A stretch of 64,000 nt of DNA from the NCBI RefSeq assembly GCF_030378165.1, contig NZ_CP119766.1:1240001-1304000 (forward strand), written 5' to 3'. Positions 16,838 through 24,886 of this stretch are shown here, piece by piece. Below the pieces are notes generated by a model. That model made no database searches and was not told where the DNA came from. It worked only from the letters and a program-made list of their open reading frames with translations. How positions within the stretch are numbered: position 1 is the stretch's first letter; each line of letters starts with the position of its first letter. The stretch is from Flavobacterium panacagri. Its GTDB lineage: Bacteria > Bacteroidota > Bacteroidia > Flavobacteriales > Flavobacteriaceae. Position numbers and translations under genes: made by a program.

Positions 16838-17719
16838 TTATCCTTGTAAATCGTTCCAAAAGTCGAAATAGTTAAACCATTGTAAAGGATATTGTTGAAG
16901 AATGCTTTCTACGCTGGTTACATATTCTTTCAAAAGGCCTTTTTCGTCACGGTGTTTTACCGTTGCTTCTCTGGCATATAAATGATAATGAAGATTTGGT
17001 TCTTTCATTACATAAACAAAGACAACAGGTACTTTTAATCTTGAAGCAATTAAAAATGGCCCAGCAGGGAAGTGGGCTTCTTTACCTAAAATATTTTCAG
17101 AAAGAGATTTGGTTCCTTCAAAATAACGATCGCCAGTAAAACAAACTAATTCATTATTGGCCAAAGCCGCATTGATCTCAAAAATATGAGATAAATCTTC
17201 TTTGATGATAATGAATTTTACGGTTGGTTTTTGTGTAACGCTTTCTAAATAATTTTTGATGGCAGAATGCTCTAAATCTGTCGTAACGAGATTAATTTGA
17301 AAATTAAGATCGATATCTCCCAAAAAGTGTTCGGCAATTTCAAAATTACCAACATGTGCACTGATTAAAACACCGCCTTTTTTTTCGGCAAGCAATTTTT
17401 TTAGGGTTTCGATTCCGTCAAATTCATAAGTAAATCTGTTTCGCATTCCTGCCGAAATGGAAATTTTATCAATAATGGTTTGTCCAAAAGTGTAGTAACT
17501 TTTGAAAACCATTTTTTTAGATTTGAAATAGGAAAATTGAAGCCTCTCTTTGAAATAATAAAAGATAGCACGATTGCTTTTCTTTAAAAACAAAAAGTAA
17601 TAAGAAGCAACAAAATAAAGTAATACGTAAGCAGATTTAATACCCGCTTTTTTAATCAAAAAAACGAATATTTTATACCCTAAAACAGTTCCTTTTGATT
17701 TGCCATCCCATTCACTCAT
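16838..17719 (-). CDS. Lysophospholipid/lipid A-type acyltransferase (LpxL/HtrB family)
   Basis: The 293-residue protein has an N-terminal hydrophobic segment (AYVLLYFVASYYFLFL) and the acyltransferase motif SAHVGNFEIAEHFL (HxxxxE, residues 121-134), then FTGDRYFEG and PAGPFLIASRLKVPVVFVYV, all typical of LpxL. In flexirubin and aryl polyene loci such an enzyme is thought to esterify the polyene acid to the resorcinol or a lipid. Its start overlaps the ACP stop (TAATG), so it probably uses that ACP. Confidence 0.88.
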   Translation of the reverse strand: MSEWDGKSKGTVLGYKIFVFLIKKAGIKSAYVLLYFVASYYFLFLKKSNRAIFYYFKERLQFSYFKSKKMVFKSYYTFGQTIIDKISISAGMRNRFTYEFDGIETLKKLLAEKKGGVLISAHVGNFEIAEHFLGDIDLNFQINLVTTDLEHSAIKNYLESVTQKPTVKFIIIKEDLSHIFEINAALANNELVCFTGDRYFEGTKSLSENILGKEAHFPAGPFLIASRLKVPVVFVYVMKEPNLHYHLYAREATVKHRDEKGLLKEYVTSVESILQQYPLQWFNYFDFWNDLQG

Positions 17720-17973
17720 TAAGCTTTTTTGGCTTTTATTTTAGTTTCGATTAGATCATAAAAACTTTGGAAATCAGAAATTCCAACAAAATCTGCTTCT
17801 ACTAGTTTTACGCCAAAGTTAGATTCAATAGAAACTACTAAGTCAACATAATCTAAACTATCTAATCCAAGCGTATCTTTTAAATTAGCATTTGGTTCAA
17901 TGTCGTCATTATCAACTTCAAATTCATCAACTAAAAAACCATTTATTCTTGCTATAATCTCTTCTTTATTCAT
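17719..17973 (-). CDS. Acyl carrier protein
   Basis: The 84-residue acidic ACP has the attachment motif TLGLDSLDYVDLVVS with the serine near residue 39. Eight bases of overlap with the ketosynthase upstream and a 1-bp overlap with the acyltransferase downstream form a KS-ACP-acyltransferase module. It differs from the other ACP at the motif (SLDYVD versus SIDALE), so the two may serve different ketosynthases. Confidence 0.93.
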   Translation of the reverse strand: MNKEEIIARINGFLVDEFEVDNDDIEPNANLKDTLGLDSLDYVDLVVSIESNFGVKLVEADFVGISDFQSFYDLIETKIKAKKA

Positions 17974-19201
17974 CGTTCAATTTAAACTTTTTAACCACCA
18001 ACGCCGAGTTGGTTCCTCCGAAACCGAAAGAATTGGACAAAAATATGTCAAATTTTTTGTTTAACGTAACTTTAACTAAATTTAATTTTAAAGCGTCTTC
18101 ATCTGGATTTTCTAAATTGATGTTTGGTGCAATGAAATCGTTCTGCATCATTAAGATAGAGTAAATAATTTCGCTTGCTCCAGCCATCCAGCATTCGTGG
18201 CCTGTCATCGATTTGGTAGAACTTACATAGGGGTTTTTTTCGCCAAAGACTTCAAAAATAGCTTTAGCTTCGTTTGCATCGCCAACTGGAGTTGAGGTTG
18301 CATGGGCATTTATGTATTCAATATCTGATGCTTCTAACTTTGCGTCTTCTAGTGCTCTTCTCATGGCTGTAGCCGGTCCTTCGACATTTGGTGTAGAAAT
18401 ATGTCCGCCGTTTGAAGAAAATCCGTAGCCAGAAACTTCTGCAATAATAGTAGCGCCACGTGCGATGGCTGATTCATAACTTTCCAAAATTAAAGTAGCA
18501 CCGCCACCACTCGGAATTAATCCATCGCGACCAGAATCGAAAGGTCTTGATGCTTTTTCAGGATCGCTTTCTCTGTTGGAAAAAACACCTAATCCGTCAA
18601 AACTGCTCATGGCATATTTATTAATTTCCTGAGCACCGCCCGTAATTATAATATCTTGAAAACCACTTTTGATTAAAAAATAAGCCAATCCGATAGAATG
18701 TGAACCACTAGCACAAGCAGCACTTACAGTAAGATTGATGCCTCGCAATTTAAAAATCGTTGAAAGATTCATCGTTACCGTAGAATTCATTGATTTAAAA
18801 ATGGCGCCAGACCCAATAAGAGCGGTATCTTTTTTCTCGCGTACAATATCTGTAGCGTCAATAATAGCTTTAGAAACACTATCATTTCCATACATAATAC
18901 CTACTTCGTGTTCATCAAAAAAAGCATCGTCGATATTTGCATTTTTTAGTGCTTCGATAGTTGCCATATAAGCGTACTCGGTTTCTTCACCGATGCTCAT
19001 ACGCTGTCTGCGTGTCAATAAATTTTTAAGATCGGCTTTCGGAACCATTCCTGTTAAGGCTGATTGAAAACCAAATTCTTTACGTTCAGAATCAAACTGA
19101 ATACCAGATTTTCCTTGATATAACGAATCTTTTACTTCGTCTAAAGAAGTTCCGATACAAGAATAAATTCCCATTCCAGTAATTACAACTCTTCTATTCA
19201 T
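17966..19201 (-). CDS. Beta-ketoacyl-ACP synthase (FabB/F-like)
   Basis: The 411-residue ketosynthase has VSAACASGSHSIGLA (Cys near residue 165), NAHATSTPVGDANEA (His near 300) and STKSMTGHECWMAGASEIIYS (Lys and His near 335-340). The GHECWMAGASE form is typical of the ketosynthases of aryl polyene clusters. It likely starts or extends the coumaroyl chain with the adjacent ACP. Its upstream gap to the fabG-like gene holds a long inverted repeat. Confidence 0.92.
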   Translation of the reverse strand: MNRRVVITGMGIYSCIGTSLDEVKDSLYQGKSGIQFDSERKEFGFQSALTGMVPKADLKNLLTRRQRMSIGEETEYAYMATIEALKNANIDDAFFDEHEVGIMYGNDSVSKAIIDATDIVREKKDTALIGSGAIFKSMNSTVTMNLSTIFKLRGINLTVSAACASGSHSIGLAYFLIKSGFQDIIITGGAQEINKYAMSSFDGLGVFSNRESDPEKASRPFDSGRDGLIPSGGGATLILESYESAIARGATIIAEVSGYGFSSNGGHISTPNVEGPATAMRRALEDAKLEASDIEYINAHATSTPVGDANEAKAIFEVFGEKNPYVSSTKSMTGHECWMAGASEIIYSILMMQNDFIAPNINLENPDEDALKLNLVKVTLNKKFDIFLSNSFGFGGTNSALVVKKFKLNDE

Positions 19202-19238
19202 CGTCTTTCAAAAGTAATTTTTTATCCTTAAAGTGTTT

Positions 19239-19386
19239 TTTTAAACACATAGAAACATAGTTTTGTAAACTTAAAAAAGGCGTTTCACTTATTTTAAATA
19301 AACATAGCTTTCTATGTGAAAGAAATGTATTTCTCTTACGTATTCTTTATTGACACATAAAAATCTATGTTTCTATGTGTTTAAAA
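19239..19386. repeat. Inverted repeat with 22-bp perfect arms ('acacatagaaacatag' family)
   Basis: Left arm 19239-19260 (starting ttttaaacacatagaaacat) and right arm 19365-19386 are exact reverse complements around a 104-bp AT-rich centre. The centre itself contains catag-cttt-ctatg. It occupies most of the 189-bp gap between fabG-like and ketosynthase genes and reaches 5 bp from the fabG-like stop. No coding capacity was seen. Confidence 0.8.
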
Positions 19387-19390
19387 TATT

Positions 19391-20122
19391 TTAAGAATAT
19401 ATTCCGCCGTTAATATTGATAATTTCTCCTGTAATATAACTTGCTTTTTTAGAAATCAAAAAGCTTACCAAATCTGCCACTTCTTCGGCTTCGCCAAAAC
19501 GATTTACCGGAATAAGCTTTAATAATTCTTTTTCATCCAGCTCGCTTGTCATATCTGTTTTGATGAAACCTGGAGCAACAGCATTAACAGTAATATTGCG
19601 TTTTGCAACTTCCTGAGCCAATGCTTTTGTTGCAGCAACAATTGCACCTTTAGCAGCCGAATAGTTAGTTTGTCCCGCAGTTCCTTTTACTCCAGAAACC
19701 GAAACGATATTTACGATTCGGCCGTATTTATTGCGAAGCATTTTTTGAATGAAAAACTGCGTTACATTAAAAAATCCGTTTGCACTTGTATTCATTACAC
19801 TATTCCAATCCTGCGGTGTCATCCACATAAAAAGGCCATCTTTTGTAATGCCAGCATTATTTACAATTGCTTCTACCAATTTTTCAGGATTGGCTTCTTG
19901 CCATTGCGTAAGAACGTTTTGTACCTGTTCAAAATTAGCAACATCAAAACCTAAAATTTCTCCTGTTGCACCTAATTTTTGTATTTCTTGTAATGTTTCT
20001 TCGGCAGCTGTTTGATTCGAATGATAATTAATCAGAATATGATAATCAGATTCTACGGCTAGTTTTTTACAAATAGCACTTCCGATTCCTCTTGAACCGC
20101 CTGTTACTAATACACACTTCAT
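19391..20122 (-). CDS. FabG-like 3-oxoacyl-ACP reductase (short-chain dehydrogenase)
   Basis: The 243-residue SDR has the Rossmann motif VTGGSRGIGSAI, NNAGIT near residue 90, catalytic Ser in NIVSVSGVKG and YSAAKG with the Tyr-xxx-Lys pair, and the FabG-like tail LISKKASYITGEIININGGIYS. It reduces beta-ketoacyl-ACP with NADPH in each polyene cycle. It is co-directional with the ketosynthase at 18-19 kb. Confidence 0.9.
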   Translation of the reverse strand: MKCVLVTGGSRGIGSAICKKLAVESDYHILINYHSNQTAAEETLQEIQKLGATGEILGFDVANFEQVQNVLTQWQEANPEKLVEAIVNNAGITKDGLFMWMTPQDWNSVMNTSANGFFNVTQFFIQKMLRNKYGRIVNIVSVSGVKGTAGQTNYSAAKGAIVAATKALAQEVAKRNITVNAVAPGFIKTDMTSELDEKELLKLIPVNRFGEAEEVADLVSFLISKKASYITGEIININGGIYS

Positions 20123-20131
20123 AAGTGAAAT

Positions 20132-21358
20132 TTATTTCTTTTTCTTAGCTGCTGTTTTCGGTGTCGATTTGGCAGCTGGTTTGGTTGTTTTTGTTTCTTG
20201 TTTTGGGGCTTCAGCTGGGGCAGCAACTGGCTGTGGTTTTTCAGATTTTGAAAATAATTCAGCATTTTCAAACCATTGGTTAGCCAAAACGGTTCCGTCG
20301 GGTTTAAGAAATCCCCATTTTCCCTCGTTTTTTACTCGAGCAACACCGTCAATAAATCCTTTGTCCTGCTGTACAAACATGGCAATAATAGCGTTTGTTG
20401 TAATTCCGTACTGTGTTGGAATAACTAATTTTCCAGATTCGTTGATGAAACCCCAATTGCTTTCTTTTACCGGAGCTAATCCGTTGGTACTGAAAACCTC
20501 TGCATCGCTGTAAGTTGGTTCAATTACAAATTTCCCTTCTGGATTAATAAATCCCCATTTTTTTCCAACTAAAACAGGCGCTAGATTTTTAGAGAAAGCT
20601 TTTCCTTTATCATATATAGGAAGAATGGCCCAATTTCCTTTTAAATCGATGTATCCAATTTTTCCATTTTTCTTAGCGAATGTCAAATCCTGAGTTTCAA
20701 AATCCCAGATTTTTTCAGCTCCATCAACTGGAATGAATTTTCCGCCGCTTACTAATCCGAAAGTTTTATCTTTTCTAGCCCAAGTTGTTCCTTTAAAATA
20801 ATTTCCAATTTCAGCATAAGCAGGTTCAACCAATTCTTTTCCTTCGGTATTGATAATTCCCCAGTTTTTGTTTAGTTCCACTCTCGCATAACCATTTTCA
20901 AAAGGTTTGATCTGATCGTATTTTGGTTCTAAAACAACAGTCATTTTATTGTTAATCAGACCCACTTTATTATTTTGTCTGATGAAGGCAACTCCATTAT
21001 TAAAATCAAAAACTTTATCAGAAGTAGGTGCTTTTTGGATTTCTCCTTTCGTATTAATATAAACCCACTCCTTATCTTTTTGCACGACAGCGATTCCATT
21101 ATTGAAATCTTTCGCATCTTTAAAGTCGGCTGGAATTACCCAAGTCCCTTTTGTGTCAATAAAGCCCCATTTTCCGCCGTTTTCTACAGCGGCTAATCCT
21201 TCAGAAAAACTTCTGGCAGATTTATATTGTGGTTCGATTTTAAAAGATCCGTCTTTAGTAAGATAGCCAATTTTGGAGCTCTTTTTAACTAAAGCCAATT
21301 CTTGACTATTAACAAATTGAATACTTACCAGCAACAAAAAAATAAGTGTCTTTTTCAT
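20132..21358 (-). CDS. WG-repeat secreted protein
   Basis: The ATG at 21358 is used because it begins a clean signal peptide (MKKTLIFLLLVSIQFVNSQ); the longer frame adds five codons. The 408-residue protein consists of about ten repeats of the type KWGFIDTKGTWVIPADF...F.(E/N)G.A.V, the WG motif, followed by a Pro/Ala/Lys tail ending in TPKTAAKKKK. WG repeats form beta structures of unclear role. It lies between fabG and the lyase gene, 9 bp from the former, so it could be co-transcribed with the pigment genes; no enzymatic role is suggested. Confidence 0.85.
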   Translation of the reverse strand: MKKTLIFLLLVSIQFVNSQELALVKKSSKIGYLTKDGSFKIEPQYKSARSFSEGLAAVENGGKWGFIDTKGTWVIPADFKDAKDFNNGIAVVQKDKEWVYINTKGEIQKAPTSDKVFDFNNGVAFIRQNNKVGLINNKMTVVLEPKYDQIKPFENGYARVELNKNWGIINTEGKELVEPAYAEIGNYFKGTTWARKDKTFGLVSGGKFIPVDGAEKIWDFETQDLTFAKKNGKIGYIDLKGNWAILPIYDKGKAFSKNLAPVLVGKKWGFINPEGKFVIEPTYSDAEVFSTNGLAPVKESNWGFINESGKLVIPTQYGITTNAIIAMFVQQDKGFIDGVARVKNEGKWGFLKPDGTVLANQWFENAELFSKSEKPQPVAAPAEAPKQETKTTKPAAKSTPKTAAKKKK

Positions 21359-21426
21359 GATTTTAAAATTCAATGTTTAACGATTAAAAAACTAAAACTC
21401 TTTGGGGCAAATTTGTATATCAATTT

Positions 21427-22947
21427 TTAACTGTTGATCAAATAATCTTTAACTTTTTGAACAAAAGGATACATTACTTGATCTTCCTTAAATGTTGGAA
21501 TTATGTTTCTAATATCATCATACCATTTTTTAGTAACAGATGAGATTTTATCTTTTTGATCTAAATAATCAATGGCTTGAACGATTGTAATTAATTCGAT
21601 TGCCAAAACTTCGAATGAGTTTTCAATTACTTTTGATGTAATTACAGCGGCATTTGTTCCCATACTAACAATGTCCTGATTATCATTGTTGTTTGGAATA
21701 CTATGAACGTACATTGGGTTAGACAACATTTGACTTTCTGCAGTTGTTGAAGTTGCCACGAACTGAACGCCCTGCATTCCGAAATTAAATCCTAATGTTC
21801 CTAGGTTTACAAACGGAGGAAGTAATTCATTAATTTTTGAATTCAATAAATAGTTCAATTGACGTTCTGCCAGCATCGTTAATTTGGTAATAACGATTTT
21901 CAGTTTATCCATTTCAAGCGAAATGTAATCTCCGTGGAAATTTCCTCCATGATAAACGTGCTGATTTTTTACATCGATAATTGGGTTGTCGTTGGCCGAG
22001 TTAAATTCGTCTTCCAAAATTGAAGCTACATTATTTATCGTTTCTAAAACAGGCCCTAAAATTTGAGGAACACATCTTAAAGAATAATATTCCTGAACTT
22101 TTTCTTTGAAGATTTCTTCTGTATTTTCTCCAGAATATAAATGGTCTTCTCTTTTACGGATTAAAGTACTGTCAGAAAGATTTTTTCTCATTCTCTCAGC
22201 CACTTCCTGCTGTCCTTTATGACGTTTGGTCTGGTTTAATTCTGCAGAAAAATGATCGTCGTAAGCCTGAACTAATTCGTTAATTGCACAAGAAGCTTTT
22301 AACGACCAGTCTAATAATTTTTGAGCATAATGAACATTTACAACACCAATTCCTGTCATTACAGAAGTTCCGTTGATTAATGCCAAACCTTCTCTAATTT
22401 CTACTTGAATTGGTTGTAAACCTTCGATTTCAAAAACTTCGGCTGTTGGGCGTCTGTCTCCTTTATAAAAAACTTCGCCTTCGCCAATTAAAACCAAAGC
22501 TAAGTGTGATAATTGAACTAAATCTCCGCTGGCGCCAACACCACCGTGCTCAAAAATTAAAGGCGTAATATCTCTATTGATTAATTCTGCCATTAAATGA
22601 ATTACAGAAGGATGTACTCCTGAATTTCCTAAAGAAAGCGTATTCAATCTAGCTAAAATTGCCGCTTTTGCACATTCTGGATTTAAAGGTTTTCCTGTTC
22701 CAGAAGAGTGGCTTCTAATTAAATTATATTGTAATTGAATTTGATCAGATTCTTTAATTCTGTATTGAGCCATTGGACCAAAGCCCGTATTTACTCCGTA
22801 GATTACTTTGTTTCCTGAGAATTCTTTCAAGAAATTAAAACTTTCGTTTACTCGATTTAAAACTACATCGCTTATGGAAACTTTGTTTTTTCCAAAGATT
22901 ATGGCTTCAAATTCTGCTAAACTTAAATATTCATTAATTGTATTCAT
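21427..22947 (-). CDS. Tyrosine ammonia-lyase (aromatic amino acid lyase, HAL/PAL family)
   Basis: The start is ATG 22947 (MNTINEYLSLAEF), giving 506 residues; a TTG lies one codon earlier. The MIO cofactor motif GGVGASGDLVQLSH (Ala-Ser-Gly near residue 143-145) is intact, and IYGVNTGFGPMA, SHSSGTGKPL and YSLRCVPQILGP match the family. From memory the sequence is very similar to the characterised F. johnsoniae tyrosine ammonia-lyase. It converts tyrosine to 4-coumarate, the starter of flexirubin. The His in IRSHSSG also occurs in histidine lyases, so substrate is decided by overall similarity and by the pigment context. Confidence 0.9.
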   Translation of the reverse strand: MNTINEYLSLAEFEAIIFGKNKVSISDVVLNRVNESFNFLKEFSGNKVIYGVNTGFGPMAQYRIKESDQIQLQYNLIRSHSSGTGKPLNPECAKAAILARLNTLSLGNSGVHPSVIHLMAELINRDITPLIFEHGGVGASGDLVQLSHLALVLIGEGEVFYKGDRRPTAEVFEIEGLQPIQVEIREGLALINGTSVMTGIGVVNVHYAQKLLDWSLKASCAINELVQAYDDHFSAELNQTKRHKGQQEVAERMRKNLSDSTLIRKREDHLYSGENTEEIFKEKVQEYYSLRCVPQILGPVLETINNVASILEDEFNSANDNPIIDVKNQHVYHGGNFHGDYISLEMDKLKIVITKLTMLAERQLNYLLNSKINELLPPFVNLGTLGFNFGMQGVQFVATSTTAESQMLSNPMYVHSIPNNNDNQDIVSMGTNAAVITSKVIENSFEVLAIELITIVQAIDYLDQKDKISSVTKKWYDDIRNIIPTFKEDQVMYPFVQKVKDYLINS

Positions 22948-22983
22948 CAAATAGATTTTGGTTGCGCTAATTTAATTTTATTT

Positions 22984-23009
22984 ATCAAAATAAATGTAGT
23001 TATTTTGAT
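22984..23009. promoter_or_regulatory. Perfect 10-bp inverted repeat in the lyase/flavoprotein divergent region (candidate operator)
   Basis: ATCAAAATAA and TTATTTTGAT flank a 6-bp centre. It lies just downstream of the predicted -7 box of the lyase gene and between two divergent coding regions, a typical repressor position. No regulator gene is adjacent, so the binding protein is unknown. Confidence 0.5.
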
Positions 23010-23014
23010 GATGG

Positions 23015-23022
23015 CAAATGTA
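23015..23022 (-). promoter_or_regulatory. Predicted -7 element for the tyrosine ammonia-lyase gene
   Basis: The minus strand reads TACATTTG, an exact TAnnTTTG match, 68 bp before the lyase ATG. Since almost all pigment genes run leftward from here, this may be the main promoter of the locus. Confidence 0.5.
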
Positions 23023-23048
23023 GGTTAATTAATGATAATAATTCTAAT

Positions 23049-24299
23049 ATGACAAAGGAGTTTGTTGATGTTTTAGTGATTGGTGCAGGACCATCTGGTT
23101 GTGTTTCGGCATCGTATCTTTTTAAAAACAATGTTAAGGTTAAAGTTGTAGAAAAACAAAAGTTTCCGAGACTTGTTGTTGGCGAAAGCCTTATTCCGCG
23201 TGTTATGGATCATTTTGCTGAGGCAGAATTGTTTGACGCGCTCGATGCCATGAACTTCGAGAAAAAATTAGGAGCTCGTTTTATTAGAGGCGAAGAAATC
23301 TGCAATTTTGATTTCAGTAAAAAATTCGGAGAAGGCTGGGACTGGACCTGGCAGGTTCCAAGAGCCGATTTTGATAATACAATGGCACAGGAAGTAGTGC
23401 GAAAAGGAATTGATCTAGAGTTTGAAACGGAAGTTTTAGAAGTTTCTTTTGAAGGAAAAAAATCAAAAACAATCGTAAAAGATAAAGACGGAAATCTAAA
23501 AGAAATTTATGCCAATTTTATTATTGATTCTAGCGGATACGGAAGAGTGCTGCCAAGACTTTTAGATCTAGATACGCCATCAAAATTAGATCCGCATTCT
23601 TCTATTTTTACACATGTTAAAGATATAAATAGAGAAGAAGGTGTAGAAGGAACTCAGATTTCTTTTGATATTCTAGAAACAGAAGTTTGGCTTTGGGTAA
23701 TTCCATTTTCTAACGGAAATACTAGCTTAGGTGTTGTTGGGCCAACAGACTTTATCAATTCGCTTTCTGAAAATAAAGACAATGCCGAGGCTTTGAAAAA
23801 TGCCATTCAGAAATCGGATTATTATATTAAAAGATTTGCTGGAACTGAATTTTTATTCGAACCGGTTAAATTAGAAAACTATTCAAGAGCGGTAAAAAGA
23901 ATGTATGGAGACGGTTTTGCTTTAACGGGAAACAGTTCTGAATTCTTAGATCCAGTTTTCTCTTCGGGAGTGGCCTTCGCAACCGAATCAGGAATGCTTG
24001 CAGCAAAATTATATTTGAAAGAATCACAGGGAATTCCTGTTGACTGGGAAGTGGAGTTTACCCAATACATGAAACGCGGTATTGCTGTTTTCACAACTTA
24101 TGTACAAGAATGGTATACAGGAAATTTACAGACATTATTCTTCCACCAGCCTGAAAATCCTGAAGTAAAAGAAAAAATATGTGCTGTTTTAGCAGGTTAT
24201 GTTTGGAACGAAGAAAATTCGTTTGTCAAGAAACATGATCACGTTATTGCGAATATGGCGTATTTACTGAATATGCAAAAAGAACAAAGCCCTGAATAA
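23049..24299 (+). CDS. FAD-dependent oxidoreductase, flavin-dependent halogenase/monooxygenase family
   Basis: The 416-residue flavoprotein has DVLVIGAGPSGCVSASYL (GxGxxG, residues 8-25), VVGESLIPRVMDHF, a lysine-containing EKKLGARF segment and the WxWxIP motif of flavin-dependent halogenases (EVWLWVIPF). GNSSEFLDPVFSSGV is the second FAD motif. The family includes phenolic halogenases and hydroxylases, and some flexirubins carry a chlorine or methyl group on the ring. It is divergent from the lyase gene. An assignment to halogenation as against hydroxylation cannot be made from sequence alone. Confidence 0.82.
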   Translation: MTKEFVDVLVIGAGPSGCVSASYLFKNNVKVKVVEKQKFPRLVVGESLIPRVMDHFAEAELFDALDAMNFEKKLGARFIRGEEICNFDFSKKFGEGWDWTWQVPRADFDNTMAQEVVRKGIDLEFETEVLEVSFEGKKSKTIVKDKDGNLKEIYANFIIDSSGYGRVLPRLLDLDTPSKLDPHSSIFTHVKDINREEGVEGTQISFDILETEVWLWVIPFSNGNTSLGVVGPTDFINSLSENKDNAEALKNAIQKSDYYIKRFAGTEFLFEPVKLENYSRAVKRMYGDGFALTGNSSEFLDPVFSSGVAFATESGMLAAKLYLKESQGIPVDWEVEFTQYMKRGIAVFTTYVQEWYTGNLQTLFFHQPENPEVKEKICAVLAGYVWNEENSFVKKHDHVIANMAYLLNMQKEQSPE

Positions 24300-24314
24300 T
24301 CAAGGCTTTTTTTT
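24286..24314 (+). terminator. Rho-independent terminator of the flavoprotein gene
   Basis: AAAGCCCTGA, loop ATAA and TCAAGGCTTT form a stem with one mismatch, followed by a run of T. The left arm overlaps the last codons of the gene. Confidence 0.7.
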
Positions 24315-24341
24315 ATAAAAAACAATTCATTTTGTAGATTC

Positions 24342-24512
24342 ATTCCGTTAGGAATGTTTCGTCGGTAGAATGAAATTTGAATTACGGTTATATGTTCCGT
24401 AGGAACGTTTGATTTATGGATATGTATATTATTTCCGTAAATCAGATGTCCCTACAGGACATAATACAAAACGCCAATATTTTATTCTACCGATGAGATA
24501 TTCCTACGGAAT
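24342..24512. repeat. Cluster of four related ~14-bp palindromes inside a longer inverted repeat
   Basis: Four palindromes occur in order: attccgttaggaat, gttccgtaggaac, tgtccctacaggaca and attcctacggaat. The outer two belong to imperfect inverted arms of about 34 bp (24342-24375 and 24479-24512) that share the word cggtagaat. It lies in the convergent gap between the flavoprotein and mutarotase genes. Similar words are common in Flavobacterium genomes. Confidence 0.7.
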
Positions 24513-24546
24513 ATTAAATATTGCTATTAATATGGAATCACGGATA

Positions 24547-24882
24547 TTACAATCCAAAAATCTTATCCATTAAAATCCATTTTTGCCCTGGTTTTGCCCA
24601 AGGTAAAGCTTGTTGGAATTTCCACATTAAAGTTTCCCATTCCTGAACTTTTTCGTTTGCAGCGTCGGCTTTGTCTTTCTTTTCGAAAGTAAAATCGGCA
24701 TCTGCTTCGATGATCATAAACAATCTGTTCCCGGTGCAGTAAATATCCAAAACTTCAATTCCAGAGTCTTGAATGCTTTTCTTAATTTCCGGCCAGACAT
24801 TTTCATGCAGTTCTTTGTATTCTGAAATTAAATTTGCATCATCTTTTAAGTCTAAAGCCAGATAGAATTTTTGAGCTGCCAT
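24547..24882 (-). CDS. L-rhamnose mutarotase family protein (likely L-fucose mutarotase)
   Basis: The 111-residue protein matches the RhaM fold: YLALDLKDD, EYKELHENVWPEIKKSIQDSGI, LDIYCTGNRLFMIIEAD and the tryptophan-rich ETLMWKFQQALPWAKPGQKWILMDKIFGL. It interconverts alpha and beta anomers of a 6-deoxy sugar before oxidation. It is the last gene of a four-gene minus-strand set with a hydrolase 4 bp upstream. The deoxy sugar is inferred as L-fucose from the dehydrogenase at 29.6-30.4 kb. Confidence 0.85.
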   Translation of the reverse strand: MAAQKFYLALDLKDDANLISEYKELHENVWPEIKKSIQDSGIEVLDIYCTGNRLFMIIEADADFTFEKKDKADAANEKVQEWETLMWKFQQALPWAKPGQKWILMDKIFGL

Positions 24883-24886
24883 ATTT

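Noticed and set aside
20169..20513. 114-residue plus-strand frame opposite the WG-repeat gene
   Set aside because: Antisense to a strongly supported repeat protein; the repeats create open antisense frames.
21427..22947. Histidine ammonia-lyase of a hut operon
   Set aside because: No hutU, hutI or hutG nearby; the pigment context and close similarity (from memory) to the characterised Flavobacterium tyrosine lyase favour tyrosine.
24342..24512. CRISPR-like array
   Set aside because: The units are palindromes of varied sequence and spacing, with no constant repeat-spacer pattern and no cas genes.
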